NCBI GenBank assembly: GCA_002505345.1
Contig: DAUY01000002.1
Location: 148,858 to 212,857 of the forward strand
DNA: 64,000 nucleotides
Direction: 5' to 3'
Source of the DNA: Methanomassiliicoccaceae archaeon UBA370
GTDB taxonomy: Archaea; Thermoplasmatota; Thermoplasmata; Methanomassiliicoccales; Methanomethylophilaceae
Numbering within the stretch: the first letter of the stretch is position 1; every line of letters begins with the position of its first letter. Below, piece by piece: positions 17,772 through 27,179 of this stretch. The notes under the pieces were generated by a model. It worked only from the letters and a program-made list of their open reading frames with translations. It ran no database searches and had not been told where the DNA came from. The translations under genes were made by a program, and so were the position numbers.

Positions 17772-18355
17772 CTTACGACACCTATCGGTTTTGCGGGATT
17801 TCCGGCGACGGTGGTGCCCGGCCCCACATCCTTTGTAACGACCGAACCGGCCCCTACGATCGAGCCTTTTCCTATGGTTACTCCAGGGAGGATTATCGAA
17901 CCTGCACCGATCCAGGCATCATCCTCGATCACGACAGGTCGGGATACCGTCCCTACCGCCCGTCTGCTCCGAGGGTCTCGGGAATGGTCCGGAGTGATTA
18001 TCGTCACATTGGGGCCTATCATGACATAGTCCCCCAAGATGATCCTGTTAGAATCCAGGAACATGCAGTTGCTGTTGATCAGGGCGCGCTTCCCCAACTT
18101 CAGATTGAAGCCGAGGTCGCATCTGAACGGAGGATTGATCATTGCGTCTTCGTCGACTTCGTCCATGAGCAACCGTCCGAGTATCTCCCTGCGTTCGTCC
18201 GGGGTCTTGTATCCCGTGTTGTATTCCTCGCAGATGCGTCTCGCACGTTCTAGGGCTTCGGCGAACTCCGGATAGCCTGGATCTTCGGTGCTGAGTTCTT
18301 CGCCTGCATATATCCTTCCGAAGAAGCTGTCCGGGGGGAAATCCTTACGCATCAT
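17759..18355 (-). CDS. sugar O-acetyltransferase (maltose/galactoside acetyltransferase family)
   Basis: 198 residues from the paired ATGs at 18355/18352; an ATG at 18391 would add twelve residues not typical of the family. The left-handed beta-helix hexapeptide repeats run from about residue 70 to the end ([48 protein letters not shown]), with the catalytic His in TPDHSRD. These trimers use acetyl-CoA to acetylate sugars. The gene ends with TAG followed at once by TGA, the only TAG terminator seen in the window. Confidence 0.88.
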   Translation of the reverse strand: MMRKDFPPDSFFGRIYAGEELSTEDPGYPEFAEALERARRICEEYNTGYKTPDERREILGRLLMDEVDEDAMINPPFRCDLGFNLKLGKRALINSNCMFLDSNRIILGDYVMIGPNVTIITPDHSRDPRSRRAVGTVSRPVVIEDDAWIGAGSIILPGVTIGKGSIVGAGSVVTKDVGPGTTVAGNPAKPIGVVRCSE

Positions 18356-18498
18356 ACCCCGATGTGCGGTCGACTTAATGTTTTTTGTCAAAGAAGGGAT
18401 GCTGCGATGCTATGTGAGACAGGTATGGCGAAATAAAGTCACCTAGCAACATATAAGTATATCACCCAGGATGACAAAGTCAGGGAGGGGAGTTTATA

Positions 18499-19431
18499 AT
18501 GGGAAACCCAATAGAGATCATCGGTCTCGTAAAGAGATACGGTGATTTCACCGCCGTCGACAATCTGAGTCTGAGCATAAAAAAGAATAGTTTTACGGGC
18601 CTTCTGGGCCCCAACGGTGCCGGAAAAAGCACCACATTGAAGATGCTGACGCATCTGATCAACGCAACCTCCGGGGAGGCATATATCAACGGGGTGGACG
18701 TGACCCGTGACCCCAAGGGCGCTCTCACAGGCGTCGGTACGGTCGTAGAGACCCCCGAGTTCTATACATATCTCACACCTGTCGAGACCTTCGAGCTCCT
18801 GGGACAGCTGATCGGCATGAGCGGCGAGGCTATCTCCGCGCAGACGTCTTCGATCCTGGAAATGGTCAAGATGACAGAGTGGTCGGACAAGAAAATCGGT
18901 ACCTTCTCCAAAGGGATGAGACAGAGGATAGCTCTTGGGCAGGCATTCCTGGGCGACCCCAGCGTCATAATCCTGGACGAGCCCACGTCGGGACTGGACC
19001 CGAGGGGCATGGCGGAGATGCGAGAGGTCCTCAAGAACATCCGCAACGGAAGGGATGTGACAGTTGTCATGAGCTCCCATATGCTGCATGAGGTAAGCGA
19101 CCTTTGCGACCATGTGGCGATCCTGAACCACGGGAAGCTGATACTTGACGACACCATCGATGCAGTAACCTCAAGGTCCGGCACAAGGCAGATCATAATC
19201 AAACTGGACCACGTTCCCACCGCTGATGACGTGGCAAAGGTCGCGGCCATACCCGGGGCCCTGTCCGCTTCCAGGCTCGGAAACGAGATCGAGGCAAAGA
19301 TGTCATCGGAATGCGCACGCAGCCCCGAACTCTTTAAGGCGGTCTCAAACCTCGGAATCGGTGCTTACAATCTTTATGAGAACGAATCGCTCGAGGCGAC
19401 GTATCTGAGCCTCATCAAGGAGTCCAGGTGA
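18499..19431 (+). CDS. ABC-2 type exporter, ATP-binding protein
   Basis: 310 residues. Walker A GPNGAGKST (37-45), signature FSKGMRQRIALGQ (about 136), Walker B VIILDEPTSGLD (about 155) and the switch His in SSHMLHEV. About 90 residues follow the nucleotide-binding core, as in multidrug or bacitracin-type (BcrA/CcmA) exporters. The ATG has GGAGGGGAG upstream. The stop overlaps the permease start by four bases. Confidence 0.93.
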   Translation: MGNPIEIIGLVKRYGDFTAVDNLSLSIKKNSFTGLLGPNGAGKSTTLKMLTHLINATSGEAYINGVDVTRDPKGALTGVGTVVETPEFYTYLTPVETFELLGQLIGMSGEAISAQTSSILEMVKMTEWSDKKIGTFSKGMRQRIALGQAFLGDPSVIILDEPTSGLDPRGMAEMREVLKNIRNGRDVTVVMSSHMLHEVSDLCDHVAILNHGKLILDDTIDAVTSRSGTRQIIIKLDHVPTADDVAKVAAIPGALSASRLGNEIEAKMSSECARSPELFKAVSNLGIGAYNLYENESLEATYLSLIKESR

Positions 19432-20237
19432 TCACTATGTTCGATACCGATTACAAGATTGGAAGAGGCAAGGTCAGCGTCACCGGCGACGACCTCAGGC
19501 AGTCTCTCGTAATAGCCAAAAACGAGATGCGGAAATTCCTGAGGGGAAGGAAGATCCTTCTTTTCGTACTGCTCGCCGCTCTGTTCCTTGCATTGAATAT
19601 AGCCCTTCCCGCTTTATATTGGGACCAGTTCGGATCCTATCTCTCGACCCCCGAGGAGATCATGTCCTGGAATGCCGGCAATGTATCTTTCATCGTGCTC
19701 ATAGGGGCCGTCCTTTTCGCTTCGTTCACGATAGTGTCCGAGTTCGAGGAGAGGACATATCTTCTCCTGTTCACAAGGCCGGTGAAAAAGACCACCATAT
19801 TCGCGGGCAAGTTCCTGGCATGCTATGCCATCACGCTTCTCGTGGTCCTGATTTACTACGGCGTGTCCGCAGCCCATTCCCTGGCTTTGGAGGGCACGGT
19901 CACCTCCAAGACCTTCGCATCCATCGGGATGGCGATGGCGGACATATTCGCGGTATCCGGTCTGGCGGTGTTCTTCAGCACCATATCCAAGAAAGGCAGC
20001 ATATCCGCGCTCATGACATTCTTCCTGGTGCTGATGATCCCTTCGATACTGTACGGGATCCTCTGGGTCGTTCAGCCGGGTGGAGACTATTGGTATCTTC
20101 TGAACGTGGCCGAGGGAAGCATCTCTTCGATCATCGGTCCGGCCATGCCGATATCCAAGTCGCTCATCACTTTCTTCCTGTGGGGAGCGGTGCCGCTCCT
20201 GGCGGGCTGGCTGATCTTCCTCAGAAAGGAAGCCTGA
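19428..20237 (+). CDS. ABC-2 type exporter, membrane subunit
   Basis: 269 residues starting ATCACT-ATG region (alternative GTG/ATG within ten bases). About six transmembrane helices: near 44-65, 86-108, 130-152, 167-190, 200-222 and 240-262. The region RPVKKTTIFAGKFLACYA between helices 2 and 3 is typical of ABC-2 permeases. Partner of the upstream ATPase. A T-rich stretch follows at 20267-20273. Substrate unknown. Confidence 0.88.
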   Translation: MITMFDTDYKIGRGKVSVTGDDLRQSLVIAKNEMRKFLRGRKILLFVLLAALFLALNIALPALYWDQFGSYLSTPEEIMSWNAGNVSFIVLIGAVLFASFTIVSEFEERTYLLLFTRPVKKTTIFAGKFLACYAITLLVVLIYYGVSAAHSLALEGTVTSKTFASIGMAMADIFAVSGLAVFFSTISKKGSISALMTFFLVLMIPSILYGILWVVQPGGDYWYLLNVAEGSISSIIGPAMPISKSLITFFLWGAVPLLAGWLIFLRKEA

Positions 20238-20341
20238 GAGGCACGGACATAAAACCAAACTTTTTACACCAATTTTCATCCATGAGGCTTCTGGATATCG
20301 CAAGGTTCTTCAATTAAAAACATCATTGAATACCGCGGCCC

Positions 20342-21223
20342 ATGCGGTTGCAAACGGGGAATAAAGAGTTGTCGAAGATCCTAATAGCGACGGATGGCAG
20401 CAGGGTTAGCGAGGAAACGGTGCAGTACGCCCTTGACCTGGCATCCGCCCTTGAATACGAGATAGCTGCAATTTATGTTAGCGATGAACCTCTTAAAGAC
20501 GGGGAACACGAGTTTTCCCCGGGAGAGGCCGCAGTGAAGTATGCCGTGGACGAGGCGAATGCCAGAGGTATAAGCGTCGAATCATTCATCGAGTTCGGAA
20601 TACCGGCGGTAGAGATAGTCAAAAAGGCCGAAGAAATAGGGGCCAAGGCAATCGTCTTGGGTTCCATAGGCAGGTCCGGCGTTTCACTTTGGCTCGTAGG
20701 CAGCGTAGCCGAGAGGGTGATAAAGCTCGCCTACTGTCCCGTCATCGTGGTCCGCAAACCGGAGCACGAGGAAACGGACACCAGGTTCGGAAATATGCTT
20801 ATAGCGACGGATGGCAGCCCTGCGAACGATTCGGCTGTGCGTAGCGGACTTCGCCTGGCATCGCGCCTGGGGATGAAGGTTAGCACGATCAGCATCAACG
20901 ATGTGAGGGAGATCCCCCGGACGCACGCGGACGAGGCGAGGGCGGAGCTCAACGACATCAGCAAAGAGGCGGTGGCCAAGGTGATACACGAGGGCGGCCT
21001 CCTGGGCCTCAACGTGGACCCGATCATAGAGGACGGGGTGCCTCACAAAGAGATAGCAGAGCACTCTTCAGAATACGACCTGGTGGTCATAGGTACCCTA
21101 GGGCGCACCGGACTCTCGGAAATACGCGTTGGAAGCGTGGCTGAGAAGGTCATAAGGTACGCCAAGTGCCCCGTGATGGTTGTAAGGTCCAGCGAAGTAT
21201 TCGCTCCGCTGGACCCTTTCTGA
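20342..21223 (+). CDS. tandem universal stress protein (UspA x2)
   Basis: 293 residues made of two Usp domains, about 10-140 and 150-285. Each starts with LIATDGS and ends with the nucleotide-binding loop: GSIGRSGVSLWLVGSVAERV near 105 and GTLGRTGLSEIRVGSVAEKV near 247, both keeping GxxGx9GS. It probably binds ATP and senses stress or energy state. An 18-base exact repeat marks the matching starts of the two domains (20384-20401 and 20801-20818). Monocistronic. Confidence 0.92.
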   Translation: MRLQTGNKELSKILIATDGSRVSEETVQYALDLASALEYEIAAIYVSDEPLKDGEHEFSPGEAAVKYAVDEANARGISVESFIEFGIPAVEIVKKAEEIGAKAIVLGSIGRSGVSLWLVGSVAERVIKLAYCPVIVVRKPEHEETDTRFGNMLIATDGSPANDSAVRSGLRLASRLGMKVSTISINDVREIPRTHADEARAELNDISKEAVAKVIHEGGLLGLNVDPIIEDGVPHKEIAEHSSEYDLVVIGTLGRTGLSEIRVGSVAEKVIRYAKCPVMVVRSSEVFAPLDPF

Positions 21224-21598
21224 TCAGATTTCGAACCAGCCCTTCGTGTTCTTCGTGTTGAGGTACAGCAGGACTATGGCTTCGAACGCCACCCCCAACC
21301 AGTTTTGGGATATCAGGCTGAATATAAGTGCCAGTGCAGTCATTATGACAGAAAACCACCACCCCCACTTCTTGCCGGAGAACAGGGCCACACCTACGAG
21401 TACCATTAATAGCCCTACCGCCAGCGAGATCCCCCCGGCCACAACCACGGTCAGGCTTGCAGGCAATGCGATAGGAACGGTGACGGCTCCCCCCAGGATC
21501 ACGAACGCTCCTATCGCCGCGGCCACGATGCCGCCAAGAATCTGCAATACCGCGAAAACGCTTAACAAAACCGGTCTGTTATAGTTGCCATCGGTCAT
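21224..21598 (-). CDS. four-helix membrane hypothetical protein
   Basis: 124 residues with hydrophobic segments at about 12-34, 40-60, 65-85 and 95-115 and short polar ends. Gly/Ala/Val rich, no catalytic motif. Resembles small archaeal membrane proteins annotated as DUF-type; I do not recognise the family. It converges with the UspA gene, with adjacent stops, and lies downstream of the CDGSH gene on the same strand. Confidence 0.65.
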   Translation of the reverse strand: MTDGNYNRPVLLSVFAVLQILGGIVAAAIGAFVILGGAVTVPIALPASLTVVVAGGISLAVGLLMVLVGVALFSGKKWGWWFSVIMTALALIFSLISQNWLGVAFEAIVLLYLNTKNTKGWFEI

Positions 21599-21607
21599 GT
21601 GAGCACA

Positions 21608-22288
21608 TCAATTCCTGGATTTAAAGCGATATCCTATATGGCTTGCGTCGCAGAAGGGCATGTTCCTCGAGTGTCCGCATCTGCACAGTACGTAACGGTT
21701 GCGCACTTCGTATTCATGGCCTTCCGAAGAGACGATCCTGATGCCTCCCTTCACGTAATATCCGCCGCTGCAGTTCTTCTCCGGATCCTGGATGACTACG
21801 ATCTCCTTGTCTAGAGCGTCTTCGTGCGGGGTACCGTCCTTGTCATAGGCGGTCAGCCTGCCGGCCGGACATTCGCACGCGGCCCTGATGGCCAATTCGC
21901 GGCATTCCGGGTCGGCCGAGTTCCTGATCAGGGACCATACTTTCCCCCGGTCCGTATGGCAGAAGCGTGCCAGGGCGCAGCGCCCGTCGTCCTTCAGGTC
22001 CAAGGTCTCGCCCTCGAGCAATTTCGCCCGTTCCTCGTAAGGTGCCATGTCAGCCTTCTCCTTGCCACCGAAGGCGAGGGTCTTCGAGTGGCTGCCGTCG
22101 CAGAACGGCGAGGCCTTGGAGCGGCCGCATCTGCAGAGGGAGTACCGCTCCTTCTGTTCGATCTCCTCTCCGTCCGTCCACACGTACCCTTCCCCCTCGG
22201 GGGTTATGACCTTTTCCGATATTGGGACCCCTCCAGATACGATGTAGGGCCCTCCTTTGACAATCTTTATGATCATTTCGTCGGTCAA
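21608..22288 (-). CDS. double CDGSH iron-sulfur domain protein
   Basis: 226 residues. Two CDGSH-type motifs bind 2Fe-2S clusters through three Cys and one His: CRCGRSKASPFCDGSH near residue 52 and CRCGHSRNMPFCDASH near 200. Between them is a Cys-containing segment (RCALARFC, ACECPAGR) that resembles the divergent 4Fe-4S mono-cluster domain often fused to CDGSH. Such proteins act in electron transfer or Fe-S traffic. The ATG lies one base from the stop of the rubredoxin-FAD oxidoreductase gene, so the two form an operon and probably a redox pair. Confidence 0.9.
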   Translation of the reverse strand: MTDEMIIKIVKGGPYIVSGGVPISEKVITPEGEGYVWTDGEEIEQKERYSLCRCGRSKASPFCDGSHSKTLAFGGKEKADMAPYEERAKLLEGETLDLKDDGRCALARFCHTDRGKVWSLIRNSADPECRELAIRAACECPAGRLTAYDKDGTPHEDALDKEIVVIQDPEKNCSGGYYVKGGIRIVSSEGHEYEVRNRYVLCRCGHSRNMPFCDASHIGYRFKSRN

Positions 22289-22289
22289 A

Positions 22290-24068
22290 TCAAACGCCCC
22301 TTTCTATCTTATCCCTTGCCGCCAGCTGTTTTCCTGCTATATATCCGAAAGTCATGGCAGGGCCGATGGTGCTTCCTCCGCCCCAATAAGCGTCCGAAGT
22401 CGGAGAAGCGATGCAGTTTCCCGCCCCATACAGCCCGTCTATCGGCTTCTCGTTCCAGTCGAGCACCCGTGCTTTGCCGTCGATGACGGGCCCTCCGTTG
22501 GTGTCGAGGGTTCCGGAGCCCAGGATAACGGCGTAATACGGCGGCCTCTCGATGGGATGCATGGTGTGGTTCTTGGAACCCTTCTCGGGCCATTCGGCCT
22601 CGGGGTCGGAAGGCGGAGACGATGCCCATTCCCTGTCATAGTCGAAATCACCGCGTCTGAACTCCGGGTCCCTTCCCTCCGCGGCGTATATGTTGAACTT
22701 CTCCACCGTCTCTTTCAGCCCTTCCTTGAACGAAGGTGCCAGGGAGAAATTGCCGGTGCTGCCTCCAATCTTCCTGAGGCGCTCGGATATCCTGTCTGCC
22801 AACGCGTCGAGGTCGTCGGCCTTGATAAGGTAGCCGGGCAAAGGGTCCCCCTTTCTGGGATAAGGCATCTGCCCCTGCCACATGGATGCGGTGCGCTCGT
22901 CGGAGACGAGGAACGTGAGCATGTTCTTGTACTCCGCGTCCTGGGCATCCCACTCGAAATGCATCCTTCCCCTGTCGTTGTAGTTGCGCTTTTCGTCAAC
23001 GTACCTCTTCCCGTACTTATCGACAAGGATCATGCTGTCGCCCGACATGAAGAATATGTTGGACATGCCGTCCGGGTTCTCCAGATAGAGCTCTATCGCG
23101 CTGTCGGACCTCCATGCGCCATGGGCGTTGCCTATTTTGGCTCCGCGTCTGCCTGCGATGAGTATGAAGTCTCCCGTGTTCGTGGGTACCGAGCATCCAC
23201 CGTAGATCGGCCCGGGCTGGAAATTCTGCATCAGGTCGGCGTTGTGCGAATAGCCGCCGGTTCCGAACATTACGCCCTGGCGGGCGAGAAGCCTGACCTT
23301 TCCCTCGGGAGACGCCGCTTCAACGCCTACTGCCCTGCCCTCCTCCATTATCAGGTCGGTGGCGCGGCAGCCCGTGACGATCCTGATGCCGTTCTTTTTC
23401 GACCACTCTTCGAACAGCTCTATGAGGTTTACACCGTACCCCTTCTTGCCATCGGACCTCTTCGAGAACAATATCCTTCCGCGTATGCCCTTGTTCTCGG
23501 GCAGGTGGTCTGCATAGTCAACCTGGGCTTTGCCGTTCCATCCTATGTCCATGACAGAATGGACCGCATCTATCTTCTCGAAATATTCCACCATCTCGGA
23601 GCAGTTGTCATAGAAGGAGTTGATCAGATCAAACTGTTGCGGGGTCAGGCCGTACCTGTCAGCCTTGGGGTTGTAAAGGTTGGGGAAAGAGAAACGTGCC
23701 ATGTACCGTACGGCATCGTCTTTGCCGTCGCTGTATCCGGCCGCCTTCTGGAGATGGTTGTTGGGAATCCAATACCCTCCTCCCGAGCGCAATGTGGTTC
23801 CGCCGACCCTCGATGCTTTTTCTATCATCAAGACATCGGAACTCATGCTTCTGGCGGTTATCGCGGCGGAAAACGCCGCCGCCCCGGACCCGACCACCAC
23901 CACGTCGGCGGTCAGGTCTCCGACGCCTTGAGCGCTGTCTTTACGGGCGCCGCCGTGGCCTGTGTAGAGTTCGAACTTCTCTCTCGGAGCTCCGCACTGA
24001 GGGCAACTCTCCGGAGGATCATCGCCTTCGTGTATGTAACCGCAGACCGTGCAACGCCATTTTTTCAT
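22290..24068 (-). CDS. rubredoxin-fused FAD-dependent oxidoreductase
   Basis: 592 residues. Residues 1-37 are a rubredoxin (CTVCGY at 6-11 and CPQCGAP at 21-27, Cys-x2-Cys twice). After a linker an FAD-binding fold starts with [16 protein letters not shown] (about 56-71) and runs to the C-terminal FAD motif [28 protein letters not shown]. The flavoprotein belongs to the fumarate reductase / 3-ketosteroid dehydrogenase superfamily, so a C=C reduction or oxidation is likely, with electrons arriving through the built-in rubredoxin. GAGGT lies eight bases before the ATG. Substrate not identifiable. Confidence 0.9.
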   Translation of the reverse strand: MKKWRCTVCGYIHEGDDPPESCPQCGAPREKFELYTGHGGARKDSAQGVGDLTADVVVVGSGAAAFSAAITARSMSSDVLMIEKASRVGGTTLRSGGGYWIPNNHLQKAAGYSDGKDDAVRYMARFSFPNLYNPKADRYGLTPQQFDLINSFYDNCSEMVEYFEKIDAVHSVMDIGWNGKAQVDYADHLPENKGIRGRILFSKRSDGKKGYGVNLIELFEEWSKKNGIRIVTGCRATDLIMEEGRAVGVEAASPEGKVRLLARQGVMFGTGGYSHNADLMQNFQPGPIYGGCSVPTNTGDFILIAGRRGAKIGNAHGAWRSDSAIELYLENPDGMSNIFFMSGDSMILVDKYGKRYVDEKRNYNDRGRMHFEWDAQDAEYKNMLTFLVSDERTASMWQGQMPYPRKGDPLPGYLIKADDLDALADRISERLRKIGGSTGNFSLAPSFKEGLKETVEKFNIYAAEGRDPEFRRGDFDYDREWASSPPSDPEAEWPEKGSKNHTMHPIERPPYYAVILGSGTLDTNGGPVIDGKARVLDWNEKPIDGLYGAGNCIASPTSDAYWGGGSTIGPAMTFGYIAGKQLAARDKIERGV

Positions 24069-24170
24069 TTTTTTACCTCGGAAGGGGGATTGACATGGGC
24101 GACTATAATAACTTCGTTAACTAGACTAAACACCGTAATTATAATATGTTCCAGACATGTATTATCCAGC

Positions 24171-24770
24171 GTGGACGCCCTGTTGTTATTTGCCGTATTG
24201 ATAGTATTGGCCCTCGTGGGGCTCGTCATCTGGGTTCTGAGGCGTGAATTCAGCAGAAGTAACCAGACGTTCAAGAGAATGGTGTGGAACGGGAAGATGT
24301 CGTCCACAGGATGCTACTACAATCCGGAGAACGGCGAGCTCGAGCTCGCGAAGGAGTTCGGCGGTGCAGCCCATAAAATGCTAGAACTCACGGCGAAAGA
24401 AGCGATAGCCAGGAAGAATGGCGGCGTGTATCTGGTTTTCATCGCCGAGGGTCAGAAACAAAGACCGAGAAAAGCCATGATCTCCAAAACCCCTATAACT
24501 ATGGAATCTGCAAGGGCGATAATGGGAATAAGACGCGGGAAGGGCAGCAAAGGGTCCCTGAACTTATATACCTACAAAGAGCAGAACGCGATGGCGCTGG
24601 CCAGAGGAGATCTGGAGATCAAGCCCATCCTCCATCGAGGAGGCATAATGCATAGTTTCAGCCACTACCACCGGTATTTCAAGGACGATGATGACGGGGA
24701 AGAGAAATCTCCCCGTGCATTCTTCGGGGAGCCTTTGGAGCCCGCCGAGGAGACGGTGCAAAAAAGCTGA
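24171..24770 (+). CDS. membrane-anchored hypothetical protein
   Basis: 199 residues from GTG 24171. A single N-terminal transmembrane helix (about 3-24) is followed by a soluble basic domain (residues 40-150: mixed alpha/beta, KMSSTGCYYNPENGELEL) and a His/Asp-rich tail (HSFSHYHRYFKDDDDGEE). The frame stays open far upstream, antisense to the FAD oxidoreductase gene, but only this part has its own coding character. No known domain. Confidence 0.6.
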   Translation: MDALLLFAVLIVLALVGLVIWVLRREFSRSNQTFKRMVWNGKMSSTGCYYNPENGELELAKEFGGAAHKMLELTAKEAIARKNGGVYLVFIAEGQKQRPRKAMISKTPITMESARAIMGIRRGKGSKGSLNLYTYKEQNAMALARGDLEIKPILHRGGIMHSFSHYHRYFKDDDDGEEKSPRAFFGEPLEPAEETVQKS

Positions 24771-24936
24771 CCTCCGGCATGGCATGTCGGAAGGCGGGAC
24801 CGCCAGCAAGATGTCGGCAGAGGATCCGGAACCTCCGTCCCCTCCCCCGAATGACGATCCGATTCTTTTTACTCGAAGTAAGTTTAAATATAAGTCTGAA
24901 AATCGGCGCCTTTGCACAAGGAGAAAAAAGAATAGA

Positions 24937-25638
24937 ATGGAAGGTCGCAAGCTGAAGGTCCCCGGCGAGATATTCATGGCCATCGGCTTATTTTCTGTAG
25001 CATTCGCCATTTCCCTTATGGTCAAGCTCGGATTCGGAATATCGACGATATCGTCGCTGGCCTATGCCCTCCATCTCATAATGCCGTTCCTGTCCTTTGG
25101 AGAATGGAACCTCGTGTTCCAGACGATTCTTTTCGTGATACTTGTTTCCATAACCCGGAAGTTCAAGAGGAGATATCTCGTCTCTTTCGCCATGGTCCTG
25201 TTTTTCGCTGTCATGCTGGATATCACGGATGCGATGATCGGGGACGTTCCTGACGAGGTATATCTCAGGGTGCTCCTGTTCGGGGGGAGCTTCCTCCTCA
25301 TGTGCTTCGGAGTATCCATGATGATAACGTCCAAGATGCCGTTAACCATAGTGGAGATGTTCTCCAACAGTCTGGCATCTCACTATCATACGTCCTTCAG
25401 GAGGATCAAGACGATGTTCGACGTCACTTGCCTGACCATATCCGCGGCAGTCTCACTTTTGTTCCTGGGCGATCTTGCGGGAATAGGAATAGGGACGGTG
25501 GTAATGGCTATAATAACGGGGACGTTCATTCAGGCATTCGGTACGCTGCTTAACGACCACTTCGAGATCGAGCCATATTACGAGACCCTCCGTAAGAGGA
25601 GCAAGGCCGGAACAGAGAGTGCCAACGCGAAGGAGTAA
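24937..25638 (+). CDS. integral membrane protein, YczE/YitT-like
   Basis: 233 residues from ATG 24937 with AAGGAG upstream. Five to six hydrophobic segments: about 9-30, 38-58, 66-84, 86-106, 118-138, and 168-195. The pattern GIS(T)ISSLAYALH and the loop between helices 4 and 5 resemble YczE-type membrane proteins. Function of this family is not established. It ends four bases before a UspA gene and is likely co-transcribed with it, which hints at a stress-linked role. Confidence 0.75.
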   Translation: MEGRKLKVPGEIFMAIGLFSVAFAISLMVKLGFGISTISSLAYALHLIMPFLSFGEWNLVFQTILFVILVSITRKFKRRYLVSFAMVLFFAVMLDITDAMIGDVPDEVYLRVLLFGGSFLLMCFGVSMMITSKMPLTIVEMFSNSLASHYHTSFRRIKTMFDVTCLTISAAVSLLFLGDLAGIGIGTVVMAIITGTFIQAFGTLLNDHFEIEPYYETLRKRSKAGTESANAKE

Positions 25639-25642
25639 CTAG

Positions 25643-26500
25643 ATGGCATACAGAATTTTGGTTACCACGGATACGGGCGATAAGAGCAAGGCGTCTGCGA
25701 TATATGCCCTAAAGCTTGCGAAGGCGGTCGGCGGAAGCGTCACGGTCATGTATGTGAACGATTCCACGAACTACGTCAACAACCTGGCATGCGGCGCCCC
25801 AGGTATCAAGGGGGAGAACGCACTAGGCTGGATTGCCGACAAAGGTAGCGAATTCGGAATGACCGTGAGGACAATGACTGTCGACGGTATCCCCGCGGAC
25901 GAGATAATCCGGAAGACGTCGGATTTCGACATACTCGTAATGGGCACGGCCGGAAGGGAGGGCGTTGCGCACCTTTTGCTGGGAAGCGTGACAGAGAAAG
26001 TCATAAGATATTCGAAATGCCCCGTGATCGCAGTAAGGAACCTCGACCCGGATGCGCCATTCAGGATGGAGAAGATGTTGATTGCCACCGACGGGAGCGA
26101 TTACACAGCACCTGCGGTAAGGGGGGGCCTCGAGATGGCCAAGGTCACGCCGGGAGTGACCAAGATCACAGCGCTCAGCGTATTCGACAACAAGACCATG
26201 TCGCGTGCATCAGGCAACGCGGACACCGAGGCCGCCTGCGAGAGGGCCGTGAGCTATGTGCACGAAGAAGGCTCCAAGTTAGGTCTGGAAGTCGAGAAGA
26301 AGATAGTGCCCGGAAGTCCCAGCCAGATTATAGGCGGAATGTCCGCATACTATGACATGGTAGTGATGGGGACGATGGGCCGTACGGGATGGAAGCGTCT
26401 GAGCATGGGCAGCGTGGCCGAAAAAACAGTTAGAGAGGTCAACTGCCCGGTCATGGTCGTAAGATACAGGAAACAGGAAGATCTGCCGGAATCCCGGTAA
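25643..26500 (+). CDS. tandem universal stress protein (UspA x2)
   Basis: 285 residues, two Usp domains (about 1-135 and 143-280). Nucleotide-binding loops GTAGREGVAHLLLGSVTEKV near 94 and GTMGRTGWKRLSMGSVAEKT near 237. The paralog at 20342 has the same architecture. The first domain has an altered beginning (VTTDTGDKSKA in place of ATDGSxxA), so its nucleotide site may differ. Four bases from the upstream membrane protein gene. Confidence 0.9.
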   Translation: MAYRILVTTDTGDKSKASAIYALKLAKAVGGSVTVMYVNDSTNYVNNLACGAPGIKGENALGWIADKGSEFGMTVRTMTVDGIPADEIIRKTSDFDILVMGTAGREGVAHLLLGSVTEKVIRYSKCPVIAVRNLDPDAPFRMEKMLIATDGSDYTAPAVRGGLEMAKVTPGVTKITALSVFDNKTMSRASGNADTEAACERAVSYVHEEGSKLGLEVEKKIVPGSPSQIIGGMSAYYDMVVMGTMGRTGWKRLSMGSVAEKTVREVNCPVMVVRYRKQEDLPESR

Positions 26501-26748
26501 GGCCTTACCAAGGCCCTCACGGTCGAGCAGGATCTCCGTTTTTTCCATAATCGACGTGATTTTTTATACCGCCGGGTTAAGGATGTGGAGAAGGGAGACC
26601 AACCGACAACAGTTCAGGCGATAAGATCAAGCCACCCGATGCGGGATCAGGGAAGCTCTGTGAAAAAACAGTCATCATACTCTAAAAAATGATTATAAGG
26701 CGATATATCCGAACGAATACAAACGAACGCGACTCGCATGAGAACTAA

Positions 26749-26784
26749 CTGTGTATATCAAACATATACAGTTATATACAGTAT
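26749..26784 (+). promoter_or_regulatory. repeated CTGTATAT half-sites upstream of ytrA-like gene
   Basis: An interrupted palindrome CTGTGTATAT-CAAAC-ATATACAG (26749-26771) overlaps a further direct copy of TATACAG (26775-26781). It lies 20-55 bases before the GntR gene and includes the AT-rich promoter region. GntR/YtrA regulators bind such inverted repeats and commonly control their own operon. Confidence 0.5.
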
Positions 26785-26804
26785 CTACATTCATGATCGA
26801 GAGA

Positions 26805-27179
26805 ATGGAGATCATCATCAGTAACTCCAGCGGTAAGGCCATTTACGAGCAGATCGAGGGCCAGATTCGTGACCAGATCGTGAGCGGGGTCCTGAAAGGA
26901 GGGGACCCGCTACCCAGCATGCGTTCTTTGGCCCAGGATCTCAAGATAAGCCTGATAACGACCAAGAGGGCGTACAACGAACTCGAGGCCGAGGGCTTCA
27001 TTGTGACGGTCGCAGGAAAAGGATGCTTCGTTGCTACGCAGGATCCGGCACTGCTTCACGAGGCCAATCTGAGGATGGCGGAGGATCACCTCTGTCGCGC
27101 CGTAGAGGTGGCTGAACGTGGCAATATCACCAAGGAGGAGCTGAAGGAGATTCTCGACATCCTGTATGAGGTTGATTGA
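26805..27179 (+). CDS. GntR family transcriptional regulator, YtrA type
   Basis: 124 residues from ATG 26805 (ATG 26793 also possible). A winged helix-turn-helix starts at YEQIEGQIRDQIVSG, with LPSMRSLAQDLKISLITTKRAYNELEAEGFI (split here by position 35-66) as the recognition unit. The short C-terminal helical part without a large effector domain is the YtrA subfamily mark. It heads an operon with an ABC ATPase and permease, the classical YtrA arrangement, and presumably represses it through the repeats just upstream. Confidence 0.9.
   Translation: MEIIISNSSGKAIYEQIEGQIRDQIVSGVLKGGDPLPSMRSLAQDLKISLITTKRAYNELEAEGFIVTVAGKGCFVATQDPALLHEANLRMAEDHLCRAVEVAERGNITKEELKEILDILYEVD

Noticed and set aside
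22257..24170. Long open frame on the plus strand antisense to the FAD oxidoreductase
   Set aside because: It mirrors the codons of the rubredoxin-FAD gene; only the part from 24171 has independent coding character.
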